A stretch of DNA of 64,000 bases from Thysanoteuthis rhombus (Eukaryota > Mollusca > Cephalopoda > Oegopsida > Thysanoteuthidae), in assembly GCA_963457665.1 (NCBI GenBank), contig OY735201.1, forward strand, positions 25,861,387 through 25,925,386. The letters are read 5' to 3'. Below the pieces are notes generated by a model. The model was given only the letters and a program-made list of their open reading frames with translations. It did no database searches and was not told the DNA's origin. Both the position numbers and the translations under genes were made by a program. Below, in pieces: positions 11,055-22,823 of this stretch; the first letter of the stretch is position 1, and every line of letters begins with the position of its first letter.

Positions 11055-14000
11055 AAGTCGTGTGGTTTACAATCTAGTAGCCATGATCAATTCTCTGTTA
11101 TCGGAGAGTTATAATCTTGAAATCTGAAAAATTGCATTTTCGAGGAGTATTCTGAATTAGTATCGCTTTGACAAAATTGCAAATAGAATAATCTTCAACA
11201 TTTGTAAATACAATTCTAGAAAATTATTCGAATTATATATCAGAAAGGAAACTGATCGACGAATAAGATATTGAGGAAAGAAAATAATATTTTCATATGC
11301 CAGAATCCCTTTCGTCAATAAACCCACATTTTTTCTTCTAATCCTACAAAAATGGAAAAAAAAGAAAAAAAAGCAGATTCTAGCTTTTTGAAAATCGTTC
11401 TAGTAGCTTGTAAACATCAACATACATATATATATTTTTTTGTTCAATTCTGAATCACATCAGAAGAATTGAAATAGGAACCTGTTTACACTGTATGCAC
11501 ATCTTTATCAAAAAGAAAATATTGGAAAGATTTTTGTTCATAAGACCCTGGTATCAAAAGGTCAACAATATCCTGCTCGCTTTTCGTCTCGATATATTGA
11601 TGCCGCCAATTGTTGATATTGTTTGACCTTATAATCAGGGTGCTTTCATCCAAAGGACGTGAGCAGAAAAAAATCAAGATATGTCCGGCTCGACGTCCAT
11701 AGCCCTAAATGGAAGTAAAGTAGTCGACGTAAACGGCAGCCATGTTTAATAGTATCGAGCCTGGCCAATTCAAAGCACAACATATAAACGCTCATTTACA
11801 TCATTGATATTTGTCAGAAACTCATTAGGGCAGTTGTGTCTATGATCATATGCAGAAATCATGTTTTCATAACAAATTATTTGCTTGTGTTTTGCGTAAA
11901 TGCTTATTTATCCGACATATTATAGACCTGTTAATATTCCTGGAGAATGTAGTTAAAGCTGACAAAATAATCCGTCATCTTTACTTACTACGTCTTCAGA
12001 GAGGAACATTTACTTAGCTCAAAATATTTGTTTTCCACTAGACTCAGCTTAGCAAATCAGTGCACCTACAAAACTGAATGTGCATTGAATCCCGTGGTTT
12101 GCATTCATTCCCATGGTTGAAAGGTTGATCGACGTCAAATGGGAATCGTGAGGGTTACGAGTTCTGAAATACCCTTTGAATGACACCAGACATGACAGGA
12201 GATGACATTGATCAGTGGATTGATAATGACTACTGGTGGCTCCTAGAAGAGCACAATGGCAGGTGTTCTCCTTTGACGAGAGCAGCTAGGTGTCACACTA
12301 GGCAAGATGTTTTGCGAATCAACAGTAAGGCGTAGGATGAGACTACCACAAATAAATCTTGTTGCTGCATATGATTTCTGGTATTTTCAGACGACCCCCC
12401 CTATATACAGAATGATTAGGGTGTCGTCGTATAACTCCACTGATCCTAGGAAATTTGATGAATTCATTGCCGTTAGATTGTACTGTCAGTGTCAGTAACG
12501 TTGTAATGAAGATGTGGAAACTAAGCAATGGAATCTGTGCATAAACCCCTGATTTGGGGGCGCAAGGCTCAAAGTTGATTAAATAGAATTGCATCATTTT
12601 TTCCATATTTACTATGGCTTACAAGATTGAGATATCAGCCTTTGAAATCTTTTATGATATATTGATTTTTGAACAAACCAGTAGAAGGGTTGAGATATAT
12701 TCAAATATCGGGGTGTATGAAAAGTATTTTACCCCAAGGTTCATTTCATGTACATACATAAAGAATAATCTCACTACATTAAACTCATTATCATCAATAC
12801 AAATCAGCTGTACACTTACAATAGTTACATCAATCATGTAGTTAGGTTTAATTTGACCATTCTACTTGAATGAATCAACTATTTTTCTGATAAGTATATT
12901 TCTTAGCTTCCTCGACCAGAGGTCAGTTTTTAAAAAAAAAAAAGAGCTTTATAGAATCTCTTAATTTTTCAAATATCTAACTGAATCATTATCAGGGATG
13001 GACTGCGCAGGAATAAACATCCTCAATAGATATTTCTTTATATGAATTTCAAAAACAACCATTTTTTTGTATTCTCCGTACGTAACTTTGTTTCTTTGTA
13101 TAGTTTGTTCACATGTAAAGGAATAGGAAAGAAAAACCAATGAGATGAAAGGCATTATACTTTATTTTATGAAGAGTCTATTTTTTTGCATAAGTATTTC
13201 CCTTATGAAGAATTATTCAGGTGCGTGTAATGTTTTCCTCTAATAGTGTGTTTAGTAACTTTTTTTTTAAATCTTGCAAGCTGGATAATATAATGACGGA
13301 TATAAGTAATGAGGCTCTGACAATGTTGTGGCAATGTTTCATCCTTGGCATCGGAGCTACTGACGCAGAATTTTGTAGATGAATAAAATTGAAAATATCA
13401 AACGATAATTTCCAGGACTGGATTAGAAAATGGGCATTTCCCCCTCGGTATAAGACCGAAATTTATCGACCATCACTTGTTGATAGTAAATGCAAAGCAA
13501 CAGAGAATCTGATGATTAATACTGAAAAACTCAAAATCACCAGAGAAGATATATAAGGGATTATACAAGCTACATAAACACACAAGAGCTCTCAAGAGGC
13601 TCTACATCATTCCTAAATGAAAACGCTTTTGATAAATGGTTTATTCCAAGTATTTTATCTGTTCATTTATTATTGCATTGATTTCATAAGAAAATACATA
13701 TATCCATAACAACTTATGAACAAGCACAAGAAATGTAGGTAAAACGATTAAATCTCTGTCATTATTTACAAAGGTTTCAAAATGATACAAAGTTGATTTT
13801 ATCATTGTAGTTTTCATTATATGCTGCTTCTATTTTTCTTTTCATGCCAAATTCTTTTGGCAGTCAGCCATTTTGTGTAATTTTTGTGCAATAAGTCTTT
13901 ACGTTTTTCTTTGATTTCTTTTCAAATGATTTTTTAATGTTATTTCTTTTCGTCGTGTGCCTCGGGTCAGTCAGATCATTTCTAATAGATAAGACAATAT

Positions 14001-14128
14001 ATTTTTGGCTTATAATCTTGTATTTTGGCATTGATTTCCATCTTTATCTTCCACTCCCCCCTCAATATTCTTCCTGAGCCTAAAATTATGTTTTTTAATT
14101 ACCCATAATTTCTTTCTATCAAAAGATT
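11055..14128. other. Anonymous non-coding stretch
   Basis: Three kilobases without a supported gene, microsatellite or recognised mobile element. Short frames at 11486-11677, 12307-12606, 12614-12841 and 12961-13155 show no domain. The pair 12614-12841 (plus) and 12652-12837 (minus) cover the same bases in both directions, which argues for chance openness in AT-rich DNA. Confidence 0.5.
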
Positions 14129-14547
14129 ATTAGAAACCATCAACTAAAACTGTGAAAATAAGTTTCTCCGGTTATCAAGTTGCTCTTGCTGGTTGGTATG
14201 CTGGCTATGAATATATCACATATAAAGACTGCTCAAGCAGGGATGAAATTTTCAACATTTACTCTTCATTACGTCCACAGAAAATATTTTGGTTTTTCGG
14301 AAGTTTTCCTGCCTTGATAGCTGTCAGTGCATAGTTCTATCTGCAATCTAACACTTAACTAAATTGATCAATTAGTTTGTGTCCAGGGGTATTCAAGTCT
14401 TCTTTTTTGAAAATTTATACTTTTCAAGTGGTCCCTGCCGAATAGATGGCAATATAAGTAACTTATCCATTGATCACCCTAAACATAGCGTGCTGCCAAA
14501 AGATGTTGGTCATGCAACAGTTTCAATTGACTGATGAAAATGACCAG
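14129..14547 (+). repeat. Dispersed repeat family A, full copy 2
   Basis: Best-preserved plus copy, about 419 bases. It starts ATTAGAAACCATCAACTAAA. It includes GTTTCTCCGGTTATCAAGTT, GCTGGTTGGTATGCTGGCTA, TATAAAGACTGCTCAAGCAG, TTCAACATTTACTCTTCATT, then GATCAATTAGTTTGTGTCC mid-element and GTGCTGCCAAAAGATGTTGG near the end, finishing CATGCAACAGTTTCAATTGACTGA. A T-rich, C/T-biased tail follows (14556-14690). The 60-codon open frame inside it is incidental. Confidence 0.72.
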
Positions 14548-14555
14548 TTTCTTTC

Positions 14556-15030
14556 TTTGATTTTTTTTTTCTTTTTTGTCACGCTCCTCTTCATGTTTTT
14601 CACTTATTCTTTCTCTCTTGCAACATCTTTTATATTTCTCGTCTTTTTTTCTTTTCTTTTTATGCTTCTTCTTTTCTGCTCTCTTTGATAATGATTACTT
14701 ATCTTAGCTTAATGAGACGGAGGACTTTATAGTGTGAATTGGCGAAAGGCAAGAGTGTGTTACATCATTCTTCCAGATGAGCTTGCCAAATTCAACTCTT
14801 TCATTTTTCTCATACTACACCTATTGTCAATTTTTGTTTCCTTCATTTCTTTTCTCTTTATTTAATTTTTCTTCATCTTTGTGTTTCCTTCCCTTATGTA
14901 AATGTTCCTTCCTTTCTTTGTTAATTTTTTCTTCTGTTTTTTTTTTTAATTCTTTTTTTTTCTGGGTTTTTATCTTTTTTCCATTACCCTTTTTTTTTCT
15001 TTTATATCTTCTTTTCATACAATAGGTCAA
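14556..15030. repeat. Pyrimidine-rich tracts after family A copy
   Basis: Two T/C-dominated stretches (14556-14690 and 14790-15030) separated by mixed sequence. Similar T-rich sequence follows several plus-oriented family A copies (after 7473, 17109 and 42352), so it may be part of the element's 3' flank. Confidence 0.5.
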
Positions 15031-15045
15031 TTTTCCTTTGATTCA

Positions 15046-15690
15046 TAAACTGTATACCAAAACTGCCTATATTGATATCTTCAGTTTCAGAAAAAGTCTG
15101 GCTAGCCATTAATCTGTGCATATGTTATGTATACATACAGTGTTGTCAATCTAGTGTTTTATCACACAAAATATGGCACGTCCATTGTTTTGGCATTATG
15201 CAAAATCTCTTACTTACCACAGATGAATTCAAGTATTTTGGCCATTGTAGTCCATTCATTGAACATTTTTAACATCTTCCACTCTTTTTGACATTTTTTG
15301 TATTAATGACTATTTGTTTAGTTTCGCTTTCAAGAACTTTTTGGCTGTCAAAGTAACTCGAAAATATTGTTTGAGTTGGCAACGCTGCATGCATGGAAAA
15401 GGTACGAATTTTAATTCATTCTTCCTTACAATGTCTAGGAGAGAACTTTTTAAAATTTTCTTTCTAGGACCCTGTCCAATTATCAATGCAAATAATTGCT
15501 AAATTGGTTCCTTAGTTCGTGCCCACTCGTTTGAAAAAAAGGTCTAATCACTGCCCCCTGAAAAGTGAGAGAGTAATCCATCTATTGAACCATACTTTTT
15601 CATTTTTTATTTGATCAACCCGAAACATAGTGTGCTGTCAAAACATGTGGATCACAGTGCCCATTAAGTGACTGACTAGACATGTTCCAT
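15046..15690 (+). repeat. Dispersed repeat family A, diverged copy 3
   Basis: Starts near AAACTGTATACCAAAACTGC, has TCAGTTTCAGAAAAAGTCTGGC in place of the family GTTTCTCxAGTTTTCAAGTTG block, has ACATTTTTAACATCTTCCACTC near 15265, AAATTGGTTCCTTAGTTCGTGCCC near 15500, and ends GTGTGCTGTCAAAACATGTGG then AAGTGACTGACTAGAC. It is longer than other copies, suggesting an internal insertion of about 200 bases. Confidence 0.55.
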
Positions 15691-16231
15691 TCTTTCCTCC
15701 AACTCAATCTCATGGGATGTTCTTTATTTTTCTCGATTGTTAATGAATGTTTCTTCCTTAATTGTTGCGTATCTTGTTTTCATCAACAACTCTTCAAAAA
15801 CCTTTAACCCGCAAGAACTTATTTGATAATAATAGACTTTTATTTTTTAAATTGAAAGAAATTATTAAATCTTTTACACAATTCACGATTGAATATTGAT
15901 GAAATATTATTTGCCAGAAGGTTGAATTCAGTACTGCATAATTTTTAATTGTTTCTCCTTAGTGGAAATCTCTTAATAATTTTGATTGAAGACGACCATT
16001 TTTTTTGCCCTCTGTCGTTCTGAAGAAATGTTTTCTCGATATTGTCTAGTTTTATCTGATTTAACCCCAAATCTGGTGGATAAGACAGGTTGATTATCCT
16101 CAACAGATCTCGATTCTGATAATTTTCTTTTACAATCTATCTTCCAAAACAAAACCACTTCTTTGACTGTAGTTCTGAAATGACCGACTTTCACGCAAAA
16201 TCAATACTTTTTTTATAGAAAGACATATGAC
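15691..16231. other. Anonymous non-coding stretch
   Basis: A minus frame at 15973-16194 (73 codons) has charged residues and no recognised domain. A short block around 16000 (AACxACCATTTTTTT on the plus strand) resembles one near 13057, too short to call a repeat. Confidence 0.4.
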
Positions 16232-16320
16232 AAGGAAGAAGAAGAAGAAGAAGAAGAAGAAGAAGAAGAAGAAGAAGAAGAAGAAGAAGAAGAAGAAGAA
16301 GAAGAAGAAGAAGAAGAAGA
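16232..16320. repeat. GAA microsatellite
   Basis: Near-perfect GAA/AAG trinucleotide run of about 89 bases, followed by diverged GACAAAGAAAGAAGACTGA-type units to about 16380. It is a pure purine strand. Frames opposite it give poly-Leu or poly-Phe. Confidence 0.96.
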
Positions 16321-16664
16321 CTTGGACAAAGAAAGAAGACTGAGACAAAGAAAAAAGACTGAGACAAGAGAGAAGACGGTGAAAAATTGTTATCACCTCT
16401 CCCATCACAAAGAGCAGCGTACACAACATGGGCTAAATGAATCTTTATGGCACAAACGCTGGTACTAATTATTCGATAGTTATCTTCTACTGCTTCAGGG
16501 TGTATTGTATCTTTTGTTCCTGCGTTTATAATCTCATTAGCTGTCGGCTACACTTTTGTCATTTTTTGTATTTGCTTCTTTCAAATAACGGATATCAGAA
16601 ATGTTTATACTTTGATTTGGATTGTTTGATTAATGTTTCGTTTATTGTTTCCTTGGTTTTATAT

Positions 16665-17109
16665 CAGGAACCGTCAACCAAAGCTGTCATCCCAAATCAT
16701 TAACATAAAGACTTTTTTCCAGTTTTCTAGTGAGTCTGGCTTGATGGACGGCTGGCGACGTGTGTAAAGACTGCTCCGTTGGGGTAAGAGAGCTGAAACT
16801 CCAGACGTTTATTCCTTATCATTAACGTTTTCACTTTTTATCAAACCTCTCCTTTAGTGGTCAGTTTAGAATATCAGTTCATACTAAGTTTATCCCTTGA
16901 TTTTTCCCGGCAATATTCACGCTCACTCGTTTTCTGTTTTTGTTTTTTGTTTTTTAAATCAAAACTTTTTTAGTAATTCAACAGAGCACCAAAGAAGTGG
17001 CCATTCATCAATCATCACATTTTCTAATGTTTTAATAGATCATCCCTAACACATGCAGTCAAATGTTGTTGTCCATGTGATGGCTTTCATTGACTGACTA
17101 ACAAGGCCT
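16665..17109 (+). repeat. Dispersed repeat family A, copy 4
   Basis: Starts CAGGAACCGTCAACCAAAGCTG, contains GTAAAGACTGCTCCGTTGGG (family: TATAAAGACTGCTCAAGCAG), ACGTTTATTCCTTATCATTA, TCATCAATCATCAC, and ends ATGCAGTCAAATGTTGTTG, GTGATGGCTTTCATTGACTG. Third family A copy in the same orientation within 3 kb. Confidence 0.65.
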
Positions 17110-17672
17110 ATTTCCTCAATTTTTCAAAGTTTTTCTCTTATTTCAAGTATTATTACGTAAAGCATTGAGTTTTTGGCGATGTTTTCCTTGAATATTAAAC
17201 GGTCTTCCGTGGTTAAATCATTGAGTTTTGTCGTCGGACGAAAATCAAAACAAAGCAGAACTAAGGAGTTGCTTGCTAAGCTGAATATGACACAAAGCCT
17301 TTCCACTTAGTTTAGCGTACCTGTTAGATGACTACTGGGGCTTGACTATTCTACAGTGTAATGCGTTTTTTTATTCCACTGCTCAAAAAGACAGGATGTG
17401 ACACAACGTTGAGTTTGATGCGGTGGACCGACTAAAGTACCTGTGGGTGGTCCCAAGGATTATCCAGTTCCCTCAGCATGCCGATTTTTTTGTTGCCCTT
17501 GGCACCAGACAATGAATCTTTCCTATTCCTTCAATTTTGTTAGGGAAGTGCAACCTATGAAGACAGCCCCGTGAAACTTGATCATATATCTTTTTAGAGA
17601 GACAAAGGAATGCCGTGACCCATGAATAACATATCAAATCAAATAGCAAATTTAATCATGATGGATTTCCTT
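17110..17672. other. Anonymous non-coding stretch
   Basis: No gene or repeat recognised. The minus frame at 17124-17306 is short and domain-free. Confidence 0.5.
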
Positions 17673-17811
<139 letters not shown>

Positions 17812-17860
17812 ATACATACATACATATATGCATTCATACATTCGTACATACATATAGATA

Positions 17861-18479
17861 TATTTGGGATGCCCAGCGCTGCGCGGGAAAATAAAACTTC
17901 AAATTTGATAACAGAGGAAAGCAAAAGGAATATTTCATAGAGATGTAATGCAATCAAATTCGGGCATACCTGCAATGTTCATACTCTTGAAACCGTGAAG
18001 AATTATTTTTTCTCAAGCTAAAATCAAAGTGTTCACTTCTTGCGTTAGTACTTGGGATTTCAAATAAGACAATATTTTCTAAATTTAGCTCGGTTTTCAT
18101 TGATGCATTTCGGAAGGGTTTTTGCTCTAAGATATTTGTGTTTTATCGTTGGTTATTGATTGGATGTATGGAATTAACATTCCCTTACCACAATTTCAGC
18201 CATGTCTTTCTTACTGATCGCGCCAAACTGACCTTCCTTACGTATCTACAAAAATGTATGTTACATATGCATGAGGACTTATTGCAATTTACGATATACG
18301 ATTATCCTAAACATATATATATATATATGAAAAATATTTTCATTTATCATATATGTACGGCACAAAACTTTCGGTAATCATGTTCAGAATGGGTGTAAGA
18401 GTGAAGTTTAACGATGCAACAATCCAGTTTGTCTTATTACAAATATTTTCTGAGGTAATAGAATCACAATTTACATCTC
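17861..18479. other. Anonymous non-coding stretch
   Basis: No recognised feature apart from a short TA run at 18311-18328. Confidence 0.5.
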
Positions 18480-18645
18480 ACTTACAATTTTATCGATTCT
18501 GGTGATCAAAATCTCAATGATGAAAATTTAAATCGGTTTATTGTTTCACTTCAGCCAAGCTGTTTTTCTCAACTCTTCAATCCACTCAAAGGGGTATTAG
18601 TTATGCTTTTTAGTTGAGATTCAAAATATATTTTGTTCTTTATGT
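18480..18645 (+). repeat. Local duplication, family C copy 1
   Basis: Matches 19430-19605 through AAATTTrAATC..TTTATTGTTT, CAGCmAxGyTGTTTTTC, TCAATCCACTCAAAGG/TCATCCTGTCAAAGG and TATTAGTTxTGCT in the same order and orientation. Diverged, non-coding. Confidence 0.65.
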
Positions 18646-18750
18646 TCTTATGAGAATGAATAAGGTATGATGGGGAAGAAAGAATGCTGGAATAATCAAG
18701 ACAGAGTTACGATGTAATGTTTCGGGTGGAGAGAAGCGTAAGATAATACC

Positions 18751-18761
18751 CAGAGAGAGAC

Positions 18762-18812
<51 letters not shown>

Positions 18813-18838
18813 GACACAGACAGAGACACAGAAACAGA
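18751..18838. repeat. GA/GACA microsatellite
   Basis: GA run then perfect CAGA units from about 18781, then mixed GACACA units. The minus strand reads as Leu/Ser/Cys low-complexity frames. Confidence 0.95.
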
Positions 18839-18989
18839 CTCACTCGTGTTATTTTAGGGGGGGGAACAAGCGTGAGCTCTGCTGGGCACAAACTGAATGA
18901 ACCATGTCACTTATACTCGAATTGTATCCCCCATCAGAAATTCATTTTGGGTGAATTTTGAAAAGAAAATTTTTCGACATAGTAGAAAG

Positions 18990-19129
18990 TAAATGTATAG
19001 ATATTTGGCCCTTACACAATCCGTACGACCTGTACACGCGACATATACATAGCCAGTCAGTCAGAATCACTTAAAAACTGGGGCAACTAATGTTAGCAAC
19101 AGTATTAGCCCTAATTGACGGTTTCTTAG
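18990..19129 (-). repeat. Dispersed repeat family A, partial minus copy
   Basis: Contains ACATAGCCAGTCAGTCAGAATC, AACTGGGGCAACTAATGTTAG and ends CTAATTGACGGTTTCTTAGG, which is the reversed start of family A. The other half of the element is missing. Confidence 0.55.
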
Positions 19130-19429
19130 GTGGGGAATGGTGGTTTATTGTATACCAGTATGATATCCATAATGATACACGGAAAACATTTTGTATGGAT
19201 CGACGCTTATGCACGCATTTAAAAGTGATACAATCACACACAAAGAGATTTATACACATCCAAGAGACATTTGGTCCAACACTGATTCCATTCAACGTGT
19301 AATTTCCACTCCTGCTTATATTCTATCGCAAGTTATCCAGTTGATAAAAGGCATTTTAATTTTCTTGCCTTTTCTTCCAGCTGAATGAAATAATTATAAA
19401 ACTGATTTTCTACTCATTTGCAATTAAAT

Positions 19430-19605
19430 TTTGGTCAATTTTATTGATTATAATGATCAGAAGATGTATGACGTAAATTTGAATCATTTTGTTGTTTAAC
19501 ATTATGCCAGCAATGTTTTTCACCCTTTTCATCCTGTCAAAGGAAGTATTAGTTTTGCTCTAAGTCAAAGGGAATGTTACTTATGCTTCAAGATTAAAAT
19601 TACCT
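19430..19605 (+). repeat. Local duplication, family C copy 2
   Basis: Partner of 18480-18645, about 950 bases downstream, same orientation. The two copies flank the GA/GACA array and the partial family A element. Confidence 0.65.
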
Positions 19606-20490
19606 TTGAAGAAAATAATATGAACGCTTTCCTCTCAAAGTTGTTATTTTTTATTTTTTTGTTTTACTTATCTCTTTTCAAGCGCTTCAAAAATATATAT
19701 TTTTTTTACATTAGTTATATTAATTGGATAACATTGTGTATCTTTCTTTCACTTTTTCTTCCGTGGTAATAAGCATTAATCTCTGCTTGATCATGTTCAA
19801 GAAAATTAAAGAAAATGTCAAATATTCCATTCAAACTTACTTTGGGAACTGAGATGGTGAACATTTAAAATCTACCTATTTCAAGGTAGGTAAGGGGTAA
19901 ATTTGCACATTTTAATCATATAAAGTAAGAGAAACAATTACGTATCATTACTGGTTCAAGTGAAGTGAAACTTGCTGTTATTTTGATTCAAATTCTTTTT
20001 TTTTTTATCCATGAAATGATTTAAGTTATCAACTCAGTCGCTTGCTGGTGATTTCAAGCTAACGTGTCTTCATGCAAAAAAAAAATAAATCATCAACTTC
20101 AACGGCTCTTAGTGATATCAATATGTGGAAAATGTACTATTTTCAGTCGTAGTCACGAAGTCGTAGATGTAAGACATTTTTCGAGTCCATCTGTCATAAA
20201 ATCACCCATAAACCCAACTATGAATATCAGTTATGCTGGTAACATAAGCAGTGTGTAAAGTGAATTATAGCCATTTCTTTTTATCTAAGCTCTCATTCAA
20301 GCAATTATAAACTATGACTCATTATTCAGGATCAAAAATTGCATTGCAAGGTGAAATCCAAGTTGAATAGCAGTAAAGTTTGGTATCAGAATTTAAATGG
20401 AAATTCTGAGAGTTTTTAGCAATGTTAGTTTCTATATATTATCTGCTATCTTGGATAGCAGAAAATACTTCACGATACAATGATAACGTC
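19606..20490. other. Anonymous non-coding stretch
   Basis: AT-rich sequence with A/T homopolymer runs. No gene or clear repeat seen. Confidence 0.5.
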
Positions 20491-20494
20491 ATCT

Positions 20495-20600
20495 ACTCAG
20501 TGCCGTAAAGCAAAAATGGTGCATAGCACATTGCCTTAAGTATTCATATTGCCAAGAATCGAACCATGGAAAGGATGCTGATGGGCATCACATGTAATAC
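20495..20600 (-). repeat. SINE-like fragment with B-box
   Basis: On the minus strand CCATGGTTCGATTCTTGG at about 20572-20555 matches the RNA polymerase III B-box consensus (GGTTCGANNCC), followed by a body ending in TTTGCTTTACGGCACTGAG near 20500. No A-box was recognised at the expected distance, so the head is incomplete or decayed. Confidence 0.4.
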
Positions 20601-22301
20601 GCTACATACCAATAGATGCACATATGTCATATGGCTATGAATATGTTTTAGATAACCAGATGTATGCATAATACATAAAGGATATATTTGGTAAATATTT
20701 AATGCAGGGATTGTTATGTAAATTGATAGATTGTTCGTTCTATTTCTTTTCTATGACTTTCCTGTTGAAATTAAAAAGTAAAACAAGTAAATCTATAAAA
20801 AAAAAACAGCAAAAAAAGCAAAAAGAACAAGACAATCAAATTTTTAAATACACAGATTAAAAAAACAAACAGGTTTATGAATAATACATAAAGTAAACAA
20901 GAAATTTATCAAAAGAAATTTATCTTAGAATCAATGAATGAAGAAATATGAAGAATAAGAAAACTTACTCATATTAAATTATGAAAAAGAAAAATTAAAT
21001 GATTACCATGGATCATACGGCATTTTATAAATAAAAGTCCTTCACTTGGATTCTTAAAAACAATTGCATCATAACTTTACCAAACGAAAAATATGGGTGC
21101 AAGGACCCACTGATCCCTCCATATATCTTATTACTCAATTCATTGTTTCATTTCATCCAATCTTTTGTGGTATCTATTTCAATTTGCTCGGGAAAAGATG
21201 GTATACTAGGTTTACTTTTGTATTCTGACCTCAACCAAAAATCGATCACCGATTGCTTTCAACAGATATGTCTTTGTCTGCCAGGAGAACGATTTTTTGT
21301 GGAGGCAAATTTCATCAATGTAAATATTTAATAAGCTTAACTTAGAACTATGACATAGACACAAGTGAGGAGTATCTAAAAAGGATCAGACTCATCAAAC
21401 TGTAGCCACAGTCAGTTAGACCAGCTCGTCATACATTACCCAATGAGGGGGGAAGGGTCGCATAGATGGGGCAGGGATCAATTACCCTCTTTAAAAAATA
21501 TAGGTATCAATCTGCTTTGATAAAAAATGTATTTTACTGCATGTTAAGAGGGTTGTTTGACCCATACTGTGATTCACCAGATCTCTCTATCATGGATCTT
21601 GCAGTGCCAATACCATTTGAACCTAAATGTATATCACCACACGATCTTATTTCCTACTGATCACATTGTTACACATGACATTTGGGATCCTTGTTGTGAG
21701 TCATAATATCAAGCAATTTTCTGGTATTCTTACAACATGGTCTGTCCATGCCATTTAAGTTGATATGTGTGACTCATATGTGTCCTCTAATATACTGTGC
21801 TATCTTGTGATCTGAGGCATGACGCTCATAGCTCTTGAACAGAATAACCCCCGTGACTTCCTGAGTTCCTCTCACTATTTGGCATTGCACCCGAGAAAGA
21901 TGAGTTCAGTAATTACGTGTTTCCAAGTGTTTGCAATTCTTTGCTTGGTACCAGTTTTCATTTTTACGATGAGAGACGAAAAGCTAAAATTGCGTTTAGA
22001 GTTTTGCAGCAAACAATTATAGAAATGGCCTGCATCCCCTTAACTTCTCCATTGCATATCAGTCCCTGGGACATGCTACCTCCAAACGACCCAGCCTAGA
22101 ATACCATTGTCATTTTTTGTAGGGTCCAGGAGTGCTAAAAGAATGGCCATAAAAATAAATGGTAATTGCTTCTTTGATCCTCGCTCTTCGGGCTTACGTA
22201 AGGTTTCTATTGGAACGCTAAACATTCGGGAAGCTGTTCCCATAAGTCAAGGCGCGTATTGTCTACACACATCAGAGAAATATAACATGTATGTGCGCAT
22301 A
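20601..22301. other. Anonymous non-coding stretch
   Basis: Several open frames of 60-67 codons on the plus strand (21143-21331, 21466-21660, 21819-22022, 21917-22099) lack recognisable domains. No gene supported. Confidence 0.45.
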
Positions 22302-22319
22302 AGAGAGAGAGAGAGACAA

Positions 22320-22350
<31 letters not shown>

Positions 22351-22407
22351 AAGAGACAGAGACAGACAGACAGACAGACAGAGAGACAGAGATAGGGAGA
22401 GAGAGAT
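22302..22407. repeat. GA/GACA microsatellite
   Basis: Purine-rich GA and GACA units over about 105 bases, similar to the array at 18751. It produces long charged frames (RERERQRQ) on plus and Leu/Ser frames on minus, all artefacts. Confidence 0.95.
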
Positions 22408-22459
22408 GATAGTACATACACACACAAACGATGACAAAAGAGAATACAGGAGAATTTGC

Positions 22460-22823
22460 TACTCAATAAAAACTGTCACATGGCCAGTCTTTTGGCAAAA
22501 ATTCGAAAAAAAAGGCTAATCAACGAATAAGTTATTTCCCTCAACTTTGTTGCTTCACTAAAAAGTCCAACTTTTCAGAAAAAGCCAACACAACAGACAA
22601 AAACGAAAGTACCAATTTAGCATGAACTGCCTACTATACTCTTAGAAGTGGAGCGTAAACATTCAAGACATAATGATTAGATTTTCAGCTCTCCTGCTCA
22701 ATTGGTATGCCCTGCATAGCTAACCATCAGACCAGACCTACATGAAAAATAAATAAATGAATAAATAAACTCAGGAAACCTATGTTGACAGATTCGGTGA
22801 CAGTTCTGGTTAACGGCTTCAAA
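22460..22823 (-). repeat. Dispersed repeat family A, minus copy
   Basis: Begins AAACTGTCACATGGCCAGTC then TTTTGGCAAA, contains CACTAAAAAGTCCAACTTTTC, CCAATTTAGCATGAAC, and ends TATGTTGACAGATTCGGTGAC, TAACGGCTTC. A perfect 4-base AATA run (AAATAAATGAATAAATAAA) is inserted near 22746. Confidence 0.62.

Noticed and set aside
18311-18560. CRISPR-like or phage-like regular spacing
   Set aside because: No direct repeats of 20-40 bases with unique equal spacers anywhere. The window is eukaryotic in character.
22107-22409. 100-codon frame with an Arg/Glu/Gln-rich C-terminus (coiled-coil look)
   Set aside because: The charged region is the GA/GACA array. The first 60 residues have no recognised motif and the minus strand is equally open.
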